DNA from: Siphonodentalium dalli
Lineage: Eukaryota; Mollusca; Scaphopoda; Gadilida; Siphonodentaliidae
Length of the DNA stretch: 64,000 nt
Reading direction: 5' to 3'
Assembly (NCBI GenBank): GCA_032622095.1
Contig: CP136061.1
Span: 21,146,991-21,210,990, forward strand
Shown piece by piece: positions 1 to 11,261 of the stretch (its first letter is position 1; each line of letters starts with the position of its first letter). Made by a program: the position numbers and the translations under genes. The notes under the pieces are model-generated. The model was not told the DNA's origin and made no database searches. It saw only the letters and a program-made list of their open reading frames with translations.

Positions 1-180
1 GTTCACTGGAATGTCAAGATATTTTTTGGTTCTAAAATGTTGAAAAAAATATTTCAATATTGAGCAACTGCAGGAATTGAAGACTTCACTTACCGGTATA
101 GTTGGATCGCACTTAATTGAAACATATATGATATGTGTATATCTGTAACATACCAGTATATCATAAAAGATTAGTCCAAA

Positions 181-395
181 TTATTTATTAGTGCCCCTTT
201 AAGTCGTCTGAGGTCAACAGCACATATACCATGACACTCCTTGTGTCAATTTACCCCTGTTAATAAATTTCCAAGACCAGATTCCAACCATTTTGGGTAT
301 ATAATTAATTATTAGTTAAACTAATTATTAGTGCCATTTTAAGACATCTGAGGTCAACACGGCCCATCTACTCCCCGGGTCAGACTAACAAACAA
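181..395 (-). repeat. Family P satellite-like repeat, two units
   Basis: Two diverged units sharing the phrases 'ccaaccattttgggtatat' and 'aagtcgtctgaggtcaaca', each ending near 'attattagtgcc'. The reverse complement aligns well with 13616-13800, so this is a dispersed family in opposite orientation there. No coding potential is visible. The class is unknown; the unit of about 150 bp resembles the core repeats of tandem-core mobile elements. Confidence 0.6.
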
Positions 396-1546
396 AGAAA
401 ATTTAGTTTTATTATAATATAGATACTGTAATATAAACTGGCATGAAAAGTTGTTTTGCATGAAATTTAACGTTAATTCTCGATATTAGTTTAAATTAAA
501 CAGTTATTGATTATAGATGTAGCCCGAATAAACCTGTAGAGATATTTTCACATCTAAATGTGCTATAATCAGTGGAAATTACAGAACCATATTTAATAAA
601 GTGAACTTATCATATTGAATTAAGTTCTCGAAGCTTCTTTCCGAAGGGTGTCGGGAAGGAATTTATTCACCCCACCGCCCCATATGCAACATGCCATATA
701 GCTTAATGTCATCTCTCCTAAGGCCCATATGAGGTCCCAGTGCCATAAATATGGTATTTTTGCAGTTATAAATTCTTATAATATGTTTTAAACTGTTAAA
801 AATGTCATATAAGGGCACAAAAGGTCTTTAGTTAAAAATTTGCATGAGTGTGTAAAAAATGTATTTTTGGCCCTCGGAATACCCACCCACCCCGGCATAC
901 CCTTCCTGCAAATTTGTTACTACTATGGCCCTTAATGTAAAAGGTAGGACAGGTCTTGGCTCCCAAATCTATGTACATTGTAAACTCATGTTTTCAGCCT
1001 CTTGAGTCTTGATAAGAATTTATCAGTTTCCAAACCTCTGCTTTGAATTTATTCATTGTATCTTATCATATTGAATTAAGTTTGGCCACAATTGACTGAG
1101 GTAAATACCATTCTCAGAAATGCATATTTTGAGGCAGGGCAGGTGAATAGAGAACCTTCGGAATAAATAAAGGACCTTCAGAATAGAGAACCCTGCCCTC
1201 TAAGTCGACGAGTGCTGGTATACTCATAGTAAATTTATACACTCACCTTTTTGTCATGTAGGTGTGTGTATGTGGTTAAAATTTATTATCATCTGCATAG
1301 TTTTGTTGATATATCAAAACAGAAATGAATACATGAGCTAGGATGACAAAACCAAAATGGAATGTATTATTGATATTAAAACATGGTGTATAATAAAGAC
1401 TGACCCCCATCAAAATCAAATACAACAACTAAATCACTAATACTCATGTGTCTCTTACCTAATCAATTTCTGCCAAATAATATTACACCCTCTATGGCTG
1501 TTTTCTGTGAAGGTATTTTTTACTTGCCAATGGAGCTATATGAATA
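396..1546. other. AT-rich stretch, no gene seen
   Basis: No usable open frame and no clear transposon ends. A 21-bp direct repeat (starting cttatcatattgaattaag) occurs at 606-626 and 1062-1082. Positions 1149-1195 carry two degraded copies of the ATTCCGAAGG motif that is tandemly amplified at 11.3 kb. Confidence 0.5.
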
Positions 1547-1614
1547 AAAGGTACCTGGATATTTTCGTACTCAAACCATATGATTAGAAAGGTACATGGG
1601 TATTTTCGTACGTC
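1547..1614. repeat. Two-copy short direct repeat
   Basis: The phrase 'aaaggtacctggatattttc' at 1547 recurs as 'aaaggtacatgggtattttc' at 1588, a local duplication of about 41 bp. A weaker echo lies near 2245. Confidence 0.45.
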
Positions 1615-1630
1615 TTACTCATTTCTATTT

Positions 1631-1745
1631 CAGAGGGAGCATCAGTATATTCACATATCACTTTGCGAAATATATCCTTGTGCCACCCTCAACTCATTCG
1701 ATAAAAGATTCTTGATTAAGACACTCGTTGTGTTCTGTCTATAAC
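1631..1745 (+). repeat. Dispersed family Q, copy 1
   Basis: The phrase 'aaatatatccttg' followed by 'cgataaaagattct' and 'gttgtgttct' matches 17032-17122 in the same orientation. The sequence contains an imperfect inverted repeat around 'cgataaaagattcttga'. No coding content; class unknown. Confidence 0.55.
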
Positions 1746-2130
1746 CCCAAATGGGACCGTATTTTAAACAACACTGATGACACCATATTTTAATTTTAAT
1801 TAACCCTCATAATGGGACCATATTTTAACTTTAATTAACTCTCATGTTACCATATTTTAATTAACCTTAATGAGACCATATTTAAATTAACCCCCATAGT
1901 CCACATTTTTATTAACCGTCACGGGCCATACGGGGCCATATTTAATTAATGTTCAATGATGGTACATTTTAATTAACCATCATGGAACCAATTTTTATTA
2001 ACCCTCGATGAGCCATATTTCATTTAGCACTCATGTAACCATATTTTTATTTACCTGACCATATTTTAATTAACCCTCATGGAACCATACATGTATTTTA
2101 ATTAACCCTCATGAGAGGCCATATTTTCAA
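1741..2130 (+). repeat. Degenerate minisatellite, ccatattttaattaaccctcat type
   Basis: About a dozen diverged copies of a 25-35 bp phrase centred on 'ccatattttaattaaccctc' followed by 'atgggac' or 'atgagac'. Copies differ by substitutions and small indels, so the array is old. Chance reading frames across it are not coding. Confidence 0.75.
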
Positions 2131-2399
2131 AGTTGATATCAGGAGTGCATTAGCGGAGACCATTCTTAGATCATCATTGTGCCCTCTTAGGGTGTATATT
2201 GGCAAGTATATCTGACCTGTCGAAGGAGGTGATGGACTAAATGTGATTAGAAACGTACTCGGTGTTGGCGTACTTGAACCATTATTATTCTGCATGCTAT
2301 TACATGCTCTTTACAGACCACTATTTCAAATGAAATTAGAACAGGTATTTGCGTATTAAATTATATGGACTAAATGTATGGGAGGCCCTTTTCACATTT

Positions 2400-2487
2400 A
2401 TTATTTATTTGCACTTAAGCGCAAATCATTTGCGCTTAAGCGCAAATATGTGTCTATCAATTTATTTGCACTTAAGCACAAATACCT
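2400..2487. repeat. Palindromic ATTTGC...GCAAAT motif cluster 1
   Basis: Contains perfect or near-perfect copies of the 20-bp palindrome ATTTGCGCTTAAGCGCAAAT and its variant with 'cacttaag', separated by 'tgtgtctatcaat'. A second cluster lies at 3006-3131. The self-complementary units could form small cruciforms or be a binding site; I know no named family. Confidence 0.6.
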
Positions 2488-2584
2488 AACACTACCTTAC
2501 TTCCCTCTGATTGTGAATGATTGAGTCTATCTCATAGTATATAATTATGGCAGTAGCCCCATACAGACTCAAAAATAGAATTTC

Positions 2585-2955
2585 TGTCCCTGGTGTCCCA
2601 AGAATTGGTGCCTCACTCCCAGTGCTCTAGTATAATTTATTAAGGGGACATCTCCTGCACAGATATACACCATTTCCATGGCCATAAAAAGGGAATTAGG
2701 GGTTACTGGGGGGGGGGTTTGCTTCCCTCATATGGTGTACTTATTGACTTGAAATAGGGGGGACCCCTATTTTCATATTATCAGCATCCCTGCCCCCAAT
2801 AATTTGTGTCTCCATCCCAGAGATCTAGCATATTTTATAAAAGAGACATTTCCTGCACAGATATATACCATTTCCATGGTCCTAAAAAGGGAATTAGGGG
2901 TTACTGTGGGATTGCTTCCCTGATATGGTGGGCCTATATAGACTTGAGTGATGCA
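2585..2955 (+). repeat. Tandem duplication of about 200 bp
   Basis: Copy 1 (about 2585-2760) and copy 2 (about 2788-2955) share 'cctgcacagatata', 'accatttccatgg', 'aaaaagggaattaggggtta' and 'gcttccct'. Copy 1 carries a G10 tract where copy 2 has 'ctgtggga'. The palindromic ATTTGC clusters lie on either side, so this may be one composite element of about 730 bp. Confidence 0.65.
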
Positions 2956-3005
2956 TTTAGGCCTGTGCCATTTAAAATTAATTCAGGGGTGATCAATGCA
3001 TATGA

Positions 3006-3131
3006 ATTTTTATTTGCACTGAAGTGCAAATCATTTACGCGCAAATCATTTGTGCTTAAGTGCAAATATGATCTATTTGTGCAAATCATTTACGCTTGAG
3101 CGTAAATTATTTGCATTTAAGCACAAATTAT
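3006..3131. repeat. Palindromic ATTTGC...GCAAAT motif cluster 2
   Basis: Several self-complementary units of the form atttgcNcttaagNgcaaat with substitutions, repeated about every 20-35 bp. Same motif as 2400-2487. The pair flanks the 2585-2955 duplication, suggesting subterminal repeats of one element. Confidence 0.6.
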
Positions 3132-3589
3132 TTAAGCTTAATTGCCATATACTCATTTAAGTTATTATGTAGTCACCAGTCAGTGAGCCCGGGTATCAAC
3201 ATATTTTTTTACACGATCATTTTCACGCGTTGCCCAATCCACTGCTGGACAATTAATTTGGTTACGTCTTGTACACAAAATACGCAATTTAATTTATGGC
3301 TCCAGCCATAAATTAAATTCATGTAAAATTATTAACTTTGATTTTAAGATAACCTATTAACCTGAACGTTTACAAAATACATCTTCAACTCAAATTACTT
3401 ATCGATATTAGATTGTTGTTGTAAATTTTTATACCGGGAATTTATTAAAAATTGTGTACAGTACCCCTTTAAAGCTGCAATATATTTTATATATGCCCTA
3501 TAATATGATTTTGAGGGCGTTGCCATTTCTGACTATGGTTTTCAACACCACTCATGCAGAGATGGACACAGATCTACCGTTATGGCCTA

Positions 3590-3660
3590 ATTACATTGGT
3601 CGGCCCACTGAGTGTATATAAAACACACGCTAAAGTACAAACCAGAACAATCAGTGAAGC
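3590..3660 (+). promoter_or_regulatory. Possible core promoter with ATTGG and TATATAAAA
   Basis: An inverted CCAAT box (ATTGG, 3595-3599) lies 15 bp before TATATAAAA (3615-3623), and a TCAGTG initiator-like sequence starts at 3651. The TATA-to-initiator spacing of about 38 bp is slightly long. Downstream, 3840-3915 has several TGACGT/ACGTCA half-sites and more CpG than the surroundings. All of this is sequence-only; such matches arise by chance in AT-rich DNA. Confidence 0.3.
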
Positions 3661-3956
3661 ATGGCATTGACTGACCTATTTACGGAGCAGCCAGCTGATT
3701 GTGCAATGTTTTTTTTTTACCGGAGACGGTAAACCCTTTGATGTCTGTCTTGTTATCACAATGTGACACTACTGGCAATCATTCTGAACATGAGTCAGAA
3801 GTTAATGCGAGATGATTTGCACGCACCTGTCTGAATAGCACTTTTGACGTAACCTTACATTCTACGTCAATTACGTGCGAGTGACCGTCAATGACGTAAC
3901 GTGCGCGCGTGCTCTTGTTTTGAAAATTCACTTGTGTTGGAATTGCAAGGAACAAA

Positions 3957-4016
3957 ATGCGTGTAATGGTGTATGGTGAGGAGTTCGTTGGAAATGAATG
4001 TGAACAATTACAAAAC
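3957..4016 (+). CDS. Candidate first coding exon, 20 codons, then GTGAGT
   Basis: ATG at 3957 with A at -3 opens a 20-codon frame (MRVMVYGEEF...) that ends exactly at a consensus donor, GTGAGT (4017-4022), in phase 0. It lies downstream of the TATA/CRE-like region at 3.6-3.9 kb. Product unknown; no motif recognised. A splice-bounded segment at 5953-6142 could be its next exon, and a phase-0 join gives 43 further codons before a stop. Equally, this could be chance. An upstream ATG at 3661 opens only 23 codons. Confidence 0.25.
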
Positions 4017-4022
4017 GTGAGT

Positions 4023-5464
4023 ATTGACTATTGATTCTTTTAAAGAGGAGGTCAAGTGACCAATTTTGAATGGGAATTTTCATGCAAATCTCCGCAGCAA
4101 AAGTTACAACTTACAGAGTTGGAATGGAAATATTTCTGGGGTTGACTTTGTCAAGTTTGTGATGACTGATGTAATAATATTAATATTGAATATAAAACAA
4201 TTCACATTTATCTGGCGGTTCTGCTTGGAATTTGTTCCATTAGAAAGGTGATGCATTTATTTTTGAACTTTTTATTGAATTTCCAAAACTAGGTCAAGTG
4301 TTGTAATAGAAGTTGGAACAAAATTCTCAAAAATAAATTTAGGCCAAACAAAATAATACCTGTGACTGTGTTTAGTTTAGCCTTAGGCTTTACTACTAAT
4401 ACTAGTCCAGACTCCAGTGCATTTATGAGAAAATAGGGCTGAACCTCAAAATAAATGCAACACAAAAGATTTTGTTTTATTTTGGTTGGGAGCATCACAG
4501 AGTATACTCAGCTAAAAATCAACAAAAATCTGAACTTCAACATGCGAAATGGCCTTTTTGAATTTGAGGCAAAAAGTGGCGAAAATTATGAAAAATTGGT
4601 GAAAAATGGAATTGGACTGTTGTCACTCAATTTCAGTCAGTTATATATGGGATGTTCCATCATTATTGACATTAATTAAACATACATTGTTTTTACAATT
4701 TATTTTATACTCAAAAACCTTTTAAATTAAAATGAACAAAAAACGCCCCAAAATGGCATTTTTAGATGAGTCAATTCTAAAAATTCATACTCATAGGGCC
4801 ATAATTTGATTTTCTACACAAGTCACCATGATTTGGGAAATTCCTTTACAATATGTTTAACGAGTGATTTATATGAGAAAGACAGGAAATATGGATATAT
4901 AATTATTGATTTGTATCAATGTATGACATCAAATATGCTATTCTCCGAAGGTCCGATTCTCCGAAGATCATGTTTTATCGCTTATTAAATAGTGTACAGT
5001 CCAGTGGCGGACTCAATGGGGCCCAAGGGAAGACCGCCCCCCCCCCCCCCCAAAAAAACATGTCAAATGTCATGTAAACGTCCGGAACTCTGTCCTAGGC
5101 ATTCAAATATTCACAGTGTTCCTGCCCAGGGGAATAAGTCAGAGCACTAAACTAATGGTAATGATGAATCATTCAGATTCATTGCAGTCCTATTAATTGA
5201 ATAGGAGCGGACAGTCAACATGTTCAGGCTTGTTTTGTAATAAGCCTTGTATCAATGTATTGTAAATTTAATAAAAATCATTTTATATCTGGGTATACTG
5301 CCAACTGTGGGAATGTTGCAATCTACAAACATCGCGGAAAATGTCAAAAGAAATTGATCTTGAATAGGGACGCAACAATCAGTGATAAACTAACACAAAT
5401 GATTGTATTTAATTAATATATGAGAATGACGGTGTGTGTGCTGGAAATTTGGATTAATTTAAGA
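4023..5464. other. AT-rich stretch, no gene seen
   Basis: Would be intron if the exon at 3957-4016 is real. It holds a C tract (about 5036-5050) and an 'attctccgaag' doublet near 4942-4968 related to the ATTCCGAAGG repeats. Open frames here are short and AT-driven. Confidence 0.5.
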
Positions 5465-5611
5465 AATGGATGTTGATTTGCTTGCGTTCCATAGAGTATG
5501 GATGCAAGTTGGTCTGACATTTTGTGTGGAACGCGAAAGCGTTCCACACATAAAAATGTCAGACCAACTTGCATCCATACTCTATGGAACGCAACAAAAT
5601 CAACATCCATT
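5465..5611. repeat. Near-perfect 147-bp foldback with GAAA loop
   Basis: Left arm 5465-5534 and right arm 5539-5611 are reverse complements apart from a few changes. The loop is GAAA between GGAACGC and GCGTTCC. Arms contain 'atggatgcaagttggtct'. The same 'gatgcaagttg' word recurs just downstream (5693-5735) and in family Q near 17.1 kb. Chance frames of 65-97 codons on both strands come from the palindrome and are not genes. Confidence 0.75.
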
Positions 5612-5692
5612 ACTTATATTTCCACTCCACCGAGTCAACTGGCAGATTAGAAGAGCATTAGGAGCCCATTCCCAACGTTGTTCTCGTGTCGT

Positions 5693-5759
5693 GATGCAAG
5701 TTGCATCTACACTAAAATGGATGCAAGTTGGAGTCAGCGCGCGACGTCATGTGACGTAA
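5693..5759. promoter_or_regulatory. GATGCAAGTTG palindrome and paired CRE-like sites
   Basis: GATGCAAGTTGCATC (5693-5707) is a 15-bp palindrome. GACGTCAT (5743-5750) and TGACGTAA (5752-5759) are ATF/CREB-type half or full sites, spaced one base apart. They sit beside the 5465-5611 hairpin and may belong to the same mobile element rather than a host promoter. Confidence 0.3.
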
Positions 5760-5952
5760 TTTCGACCAACCAACGTCCTGCATTCATGTTCCACAACGCG
5801 AATGCATGTTTGAGTGTAAATATATTCATAAAAATAACTACTTTCAATGAGCAGCTTTGAGCAAGATTATTTTGGTCAGGCCAATCGGGTGAGACACATA
5901 CATTTTCACCTCACCCACAACCTAATTTGACATTAGCATGTTTTTTTTCCAG

Positions 5953-6142
5953 CTTGGATATCTTATGGCCATGGTGGTCAGTCGACCGATTGATATGATG
6001 GCATTTACACTGATGATGTATATCAGCCAGAGATTGCCATCAAAAGTGTGTTGCATACTGATAAACATATTAAATATGATCTGACATGGGGATCCATAAC
6101 CTTCATTTGGCATCAGTGTCATGTTCCAGATATGTAAATCAG
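5953..6142 (+). other. Segment bounded by strong splice signals (190 nt)
   Basis: Preceded by a T8-CCAG acceptor (5943-5952) and ended by CAG|GTAAGT (donor 6143-6148), both close to metazoan consensus. Length 190 is not a multiple of three. Frame 1 is open for 43 codons then stops. Frame 3 reads like protein (...DDVYQPEIAIKSVLHTDK...) but has a TGA near the start and a TAA 5 nt before the donor. It could be a non-coding or UTR exon, a decayed coding exon, or chance. Confidence 0.35.
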
Positions 6143-6148
6143 GTAAGT

Positions 6149-7676
6149 TAACAGTAACAGTGAGCCATACAGGTTAAAAGTCATCGGGACTTACTACTAG
6201 TAGCAGTCCCCTCAAATTGATGATGATGGTAACTTCATTAGAAAAAGTCTCCCCTAGAAGACTTTTGAACAAGTATCTAATAAAATTGCCCATGTGCACG
6301 GTGAATGATTGTGGTCAGCCATAGCACTGTGAAGATTCATCATGAATTCAATTTATCATGATACACTTTCAAGTTTCAACATTTTATATACCTGTAAAGC
6401 TGTATACACCCCAGGGAGCAAATTACTTTTGAAATTTTGATTAGCAAATAGCCTCACAATGCTCACATTGACATGATTAGATAGCATTGTTCTAAAATCA
6501 TATAAAATTCATACCAAATTTCATTGCTACACATGTATTATCCAAATTTGGTTTGCAAATTGCGATGCAATACCAGTTAATTCGTCGAAGATAAATAAGC
6601 CCAGTCAGGGTTTTTACCCTAAATAAAACATGGGGTGGTCCTCGTAGATAAGCTCACCCCCATTTTTGAGCATTTTGAAGGTGAATACAATCACGTCTTT
6701 CTGTCCTGTAGAATATGAGAAGATACTCAACTGTGCTTTTTTTATTTGTTATTTTTTTTATTCAATTTGCAAGTTATACTTTCACAATACAGTACCTATT
6801 CATAATCAAGAACGCACAAGTCGGTGAAGATAGGGGCGGTTAATTGTAGAGGACTGGCTTCTGATCAAATAAAATGCAGAGACTTTTCCAAACATTTCAA
6901 ACATTTCGCAAGAAATATGATATCTGTATCTTCATTGATAGTAATTTGATAGCCAATCCACACCGCAATGTGAAAAGCTATGGAAACATGAATGGGGACA
7001 GGAAATGAAATTTTCTTCTATCAGTAACAATAGCAGAGGAATCGCAGTTGGTTTCAATAGCTCCTTTGATTTTAAACTACAGAAATTGCCTTAGTATTGT
7101 GCAAATATTAACAGAAAACAAACTGTAGAAAACAGAAACGTTAATCATGGATGATTGGATGCACATATTAATCATACTTTGTGTTTTATCTAGTGAGGGT
7201 ATTACTAAAACAGTGAAAAAGTCATTAATTTTGCTACAGCTTTTTAAATAATCAGGGCTGGCGGTCTATTAATAGCCCTCCTAGATTTACAGTTTTGATC
7301 TTTTACCTGAGTTAATACAGTTATAATAATTAACCATAAAATACGTCATTCGGCTCCGAAATCAGGTAAACTCAGGTTTTTGAAGGCACACAACTTGAAA
7401 AATACTTTCACGAATCTGGGAATGGTTTCCAGTTCTGGTTTCAGAAAAATGAGGTCGACAAAATAGGAATGATATTTGTAGAACTTGTAGATTTGAATTT
7501 TTGATATACATTCATGAAAATCCATAAATTGATGATTTAAAAAAAAAAAATTTCAAATGGATTATATTGAATTTCCTTCTAGTGATGAAAAGTGATGACT
7601 ACTGACTTATCGTCATCTTCATTGACAAGAACTGGCTAATCAAAGGATTCAGTTTTTTTGCCTGAATATCATCATA
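6149..7676. other. Unassigned AT-rich stretch
   Basis: No gene, no long inverted repeat. The phrase 'tctagtgagggtattactaa' near 7190-7235 recurs diverged at 13465-13510, so part is dispersed repeat. The rest shows nothing I can name. Confidence 0.45.
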
Positions 7677-7892
7677 CAGTAGTAATGCTCTAAGTAATCA
7701 ACTTCTTAACCACACAAGAATTATGGGTAACTTTTCAGGATTTAGTCGGAAATATGGCTTGTCGCCATTCATTGGAAAGCTCTCGGGGAGAGTTTTCCGA
7801 TGAATGGCAACAAGCCATATTTCCAACTAAATCCTGAAAAGTTACCCATAATTCTGCTGTGGTTAAGAAGTCGATTACTTAGAGCATTACTG
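7677..7892. mobile_element. Foldback A MITE, copy 1 (TA target, CAGT ends)
   Basis: Ends with CAGTAGTAATGCTCTAAG and its complement, flanked by TA on both sides. The whole element is a hairpin: 'gaattatgggtaacttttca' and 'ttagtcggaaatatggcttg' in the left arm are mirrored in the right arm, with a short loop near 'tctcggggaga'. TA duplication and CAGT termini fit Tc1/mariner-type mobilisation. Eight copies lie in this window. Confidence 0.85.
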
Positions 7893-7894
7893 TA

Positions 7895-8827
7895 AGTATC
7901 ATGAATGGTACTTGGAACAAATTATTATTTGTTTTTCTCCTGTTGCGCACACTTCTGAAATAATAATTTATAGGACTAATGGTTGTAACATCAAATTGTA
8001 CACTTTTCAAATATTCACCCATATGTGATCATACTGCCTAGTGCTGGAATAACAAAAAAATAACTCCACAGGTTCACTGACAAAACACAGTTTTCAAAAA
8101 TAATTGCCTGTACACACACGTATCAAAACATAATTATTAATTTGTGCCCTAGTGATGTGTGGTTTTACCGTTTCTCAGTTTCTTTCGGTTTTATTGAATG
8201 CAATCAATGTATTGGTTATTGCTTCAATTTTAGGAATTTTGTGTCCGAGTAAAATATCTCACTGAGATGTCGCGCCTTGACTTAAAAACTAATAAGGCCA
8301 ACAAAAAAAAATTCTATGTTTCCGATAACGGAGTGAAAAAATTAGGATAGGGAGGTAGGGATTTTTATTTTTTTATTTTATTTTGATATTTTGCTGAAAT
8401 ATTGAATTACTTTGACCGAAGTGACATAAAATGCCAACTTGTGTTGTGGGGAAAGTATTACTTGATAAACACAGTGGAAATAGACATTAAGATTGATGAA
8501 AGATCAAGCTAACATGTACTTCATGCTTAAGTATGTTATTTATTATTCACATACATGTACCACATTTTCATACATTTGGCTATAAACTTGGTACGAAATT
8601 GATGTCACTAACGTTTATAAGAATTTTACCCATAATACCACCATAATACCGTACTTATATTGTGACGACTACATCCCATTGTCTGGAGGTAGCCAGTACA
8701 CCCAACCTAGCATGCCTGCTTTTTGTAAACAGTAGCTGTACCCCCAACATATGTGGTGATAACCTCTATACATGTATATATACAGATACACACACCATGT
8801 CTGTTGATAGTGCTCCTAGGCTACCGG
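7895..8827. other. Unassigned stretch
   Basis: AT-rich, no gene. It holds one copy of a 25-bp direct repeat at 8271-8295 (CGCGCCTTGACTTAAAAAC...) whose mate is at 10611-10635, on the other side of the nested elements between them. Confidence 0.4.
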
Positions 8828-10515
8828 TACTCTCAGGCTCCAAATAAAAGTGCAGGCCCAAATAATAGTGCAGGGGAAAACTTCCATTGAAAGTTAATAA
8901 CAGTGCAGAGCCAAATAATAGCACAGTGGATACTCTGAGCAAAACATCAACTATAGTTAAAAAATTTATAGTACATGTACTAGTAGGTCAAGCATACATG
9001 TATGAATGAACATAGTACCGTAAAACGGGGTGACTTTGCCACCTTTTTGGCATATTTCTATGTAGCATTCAGTCACAAGCTAAATTCAGAAAACTGTTCT
9101 ACAGTCATTTAACTCGGGTAACTTCATGCTATATATTTCATGTGTGGTTATAGTCCATGTATGTTTGGAATGAGAGCATGTACTGAAAAAGTTGGGTGGC
9201 AAAGTCACCCCATGGGCATCTGGATTAATGCATAGTATTCTGTGATGATCACTTGAATCACTTTATTTTACACCTGTATATGTTTACTCTAGTCCTATTG
9301 TTTGATACTGTAGTATGTGACCAGCACACACATGTGAATTAACTTTGAGGAGCGGTGTGATTACACATCAGAGATGTTTTTGCGTGGAGGTGGGTGACCG
9401 CGATGGTTTTTGTGGTATAAGATATATCACCCCCTCACCTGTATTAGAAATACTGCCCAATGACTGAAATCCACTTGACAACAGGTTTACCAAGCAATGA
9501 GAAGATTTGTGAGCTTGATAATGCCTTAGTAACTTAATGTTCACCACAGTCATGGCTGAATAAAACCTATGTCTATGATTCTAAAATGGTACAAATACAT
9601 GTATTCTATTGGTTCGAAACGGTATTGCCTTCAATGGTAAAAATATCCATCTATAGGCTTTTTGCAGTTTTTATGCAATAGGGCTTATTAGGAAATACCA
9701 TGCTAAATTTTTATACATGAAGATGCAAGTTTTCATACTAATAACAGTATTAACTGAAGTAAAGTGATAGATTCTATATAAATATATGTGCGGGCTTGTA
9801 AATTTTTCTGTTCTAATTTAATGCGGGGTTACTTTGCCACTATGGCAAAGTGACCCCGAGCGATTTCAATTCTCACATGGAAATTAGTTTTTTTCCAAAT
9901 TACAATTAAATAATCTAATACCAGGAAAAAGTAAATATATTCATGGAAACAAGACCAAATAGCAATAAACATGAACTTTTCCTTAGGTGTGTATCATTGG
10001 TGGTCTCAAGAAACCCTACAAATTTGGAGTTATGTAGAAAATTTGCCAAAATGTTCTATAAAGGTCGCATGGTGACCTTGACCTTCAGAATTTGTATACA
10101 TAATTTTTTGTGCCACATGTGATATAATCTGAACTTGTCAAATCATTAGTACATATGAAACATTTTGCTATCTGGTTATTGGTGCTGAGCTGTTAATTCT
10201 GAACTTTTTCTCGGTGACGTGGAAAAGTCACCCCGTTGGTGGCAAAGTCACCCCATTTTACGGTATGTGTCATGTAGTGTTTTATTCAATATTTAAATGT
10301 TCACATGTATGCCATATATTTGAATATGTACATGCATAGAATTATAAGCTCATCAATTTGGTATCAGAATCATATAGAAATCTTGTGTTTGTGATGATTT
10401 CAATTTTCATAGGATCAAAATTAATAAACTTGCAGACTCAAATAAGCACTGTGCAGGGGGGAAATTTTCCAAGAAAATAATAAATGCGTGCATGTTTATT
10501 TGGAACCCATGAGTA
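8828..10515. mobile_element. Family J element, copy 1, interrupted by a nested element
   Basis: Left end TACTCTCAGGCTCCAAATAA and right end ...TTATTTGGAACCCATGAGTA are inverted. Just inside are several 'aataatagtgcagg' phrases. Removing the nested 9016-10265 element leaves about 440 bp, comparable with copies at 24599-24988 and 31165-31531. All three are bounded by TA. Non-autonomous DNA transposon, superfamily uncertain (TA flank is compatible with Tc1/mariner). Confidence 0.6.
9016..10265. mobile_element. 1.25-kb TA-flanked transposon, TIR CCGTAAAAYGGGGTGACTTT
   Basis: The terminal 28 bp at each end are inverted and match at 27 positions, reading TACCGTAAAACGGGGTGACT inward. TA flanks both ends. 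The TIR core 'ggcaaagtcacccc' recurs internally at about 9192-9215 and as a palindrome at about 9822-9858, and as a near-duplicate just inside the right end (10215-10235). These look like transposase-binding repeats. No transposase frame is seen, so it is non-autonomous. Inserted inside family J copy 1. Confidence 0.8.
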
Positions 10516-11261
10516 TGTTCCATGAGTCCCAAACAAGGCATACAGGTAAAGCAGGCATGAAATCCACTCTCATGAAATTAAAATTGCAAAATTCATTAGA
10601 AATTAGAAACCGCGCCTTGACTTAAAAACCAATAATGTCCCATACAACACCTGTCCCCATGTACTAGTACAACCCAAATTTGCCCTAGAAACCATTTTAC
10701 ATCAATTCATCAAATATAGTCCTGAATATGGAGACGTTTTCACAATAAACATTGAGATTGTTCAAAGTGTGCCTGGCGACAAATTTGTCCCATACAATAG
10801 CATACAACACCTTTTCTGTGTCCTGTAAAGGGCTACCACAATTAATTGCGATTCCGATGCATGGCATTTTAAAGTTCAGGGGGAGGGTGCAATGTGATGC
10901 AAAAAAAAACAATTAATGTGTGCAGAGTTATCAAGACAATAGTCAGAGATCCAAACTCAAAACTTCCCATCTGGGCAGATCTGGGAACTGTATTTGCTAT
11001 AATAATCTACTTCTACTGCTTCTACATGGAATACCTGGCCATGCATTTTGGTCATTTTACTTAGGTTTTGTAATTTACTTCAATGAATATGCTGAGGTGA
11101 ACACTGAACACATGATTACTAAAAATGATTAAGTGGTTTATCTAGTTTTCCCAGCTGTCAGTTGCCAAAAATTTGCATCGTGATGTGCATCACTTCATGA
11201 TAGTAATATTGTATTGTGATGGTCTTAATCATTGCAGCCCTAGTCCTGTGGGTAGGGTTCT
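10516..11261. other. Unassigned stretch
   Basis: Contains the second copy of the CGCGCCTTGACTTAAAAAC repeat (10611-10635). Otherwise AT-rich with small frames only and no recognisable element ends. Confidence 0.4.
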
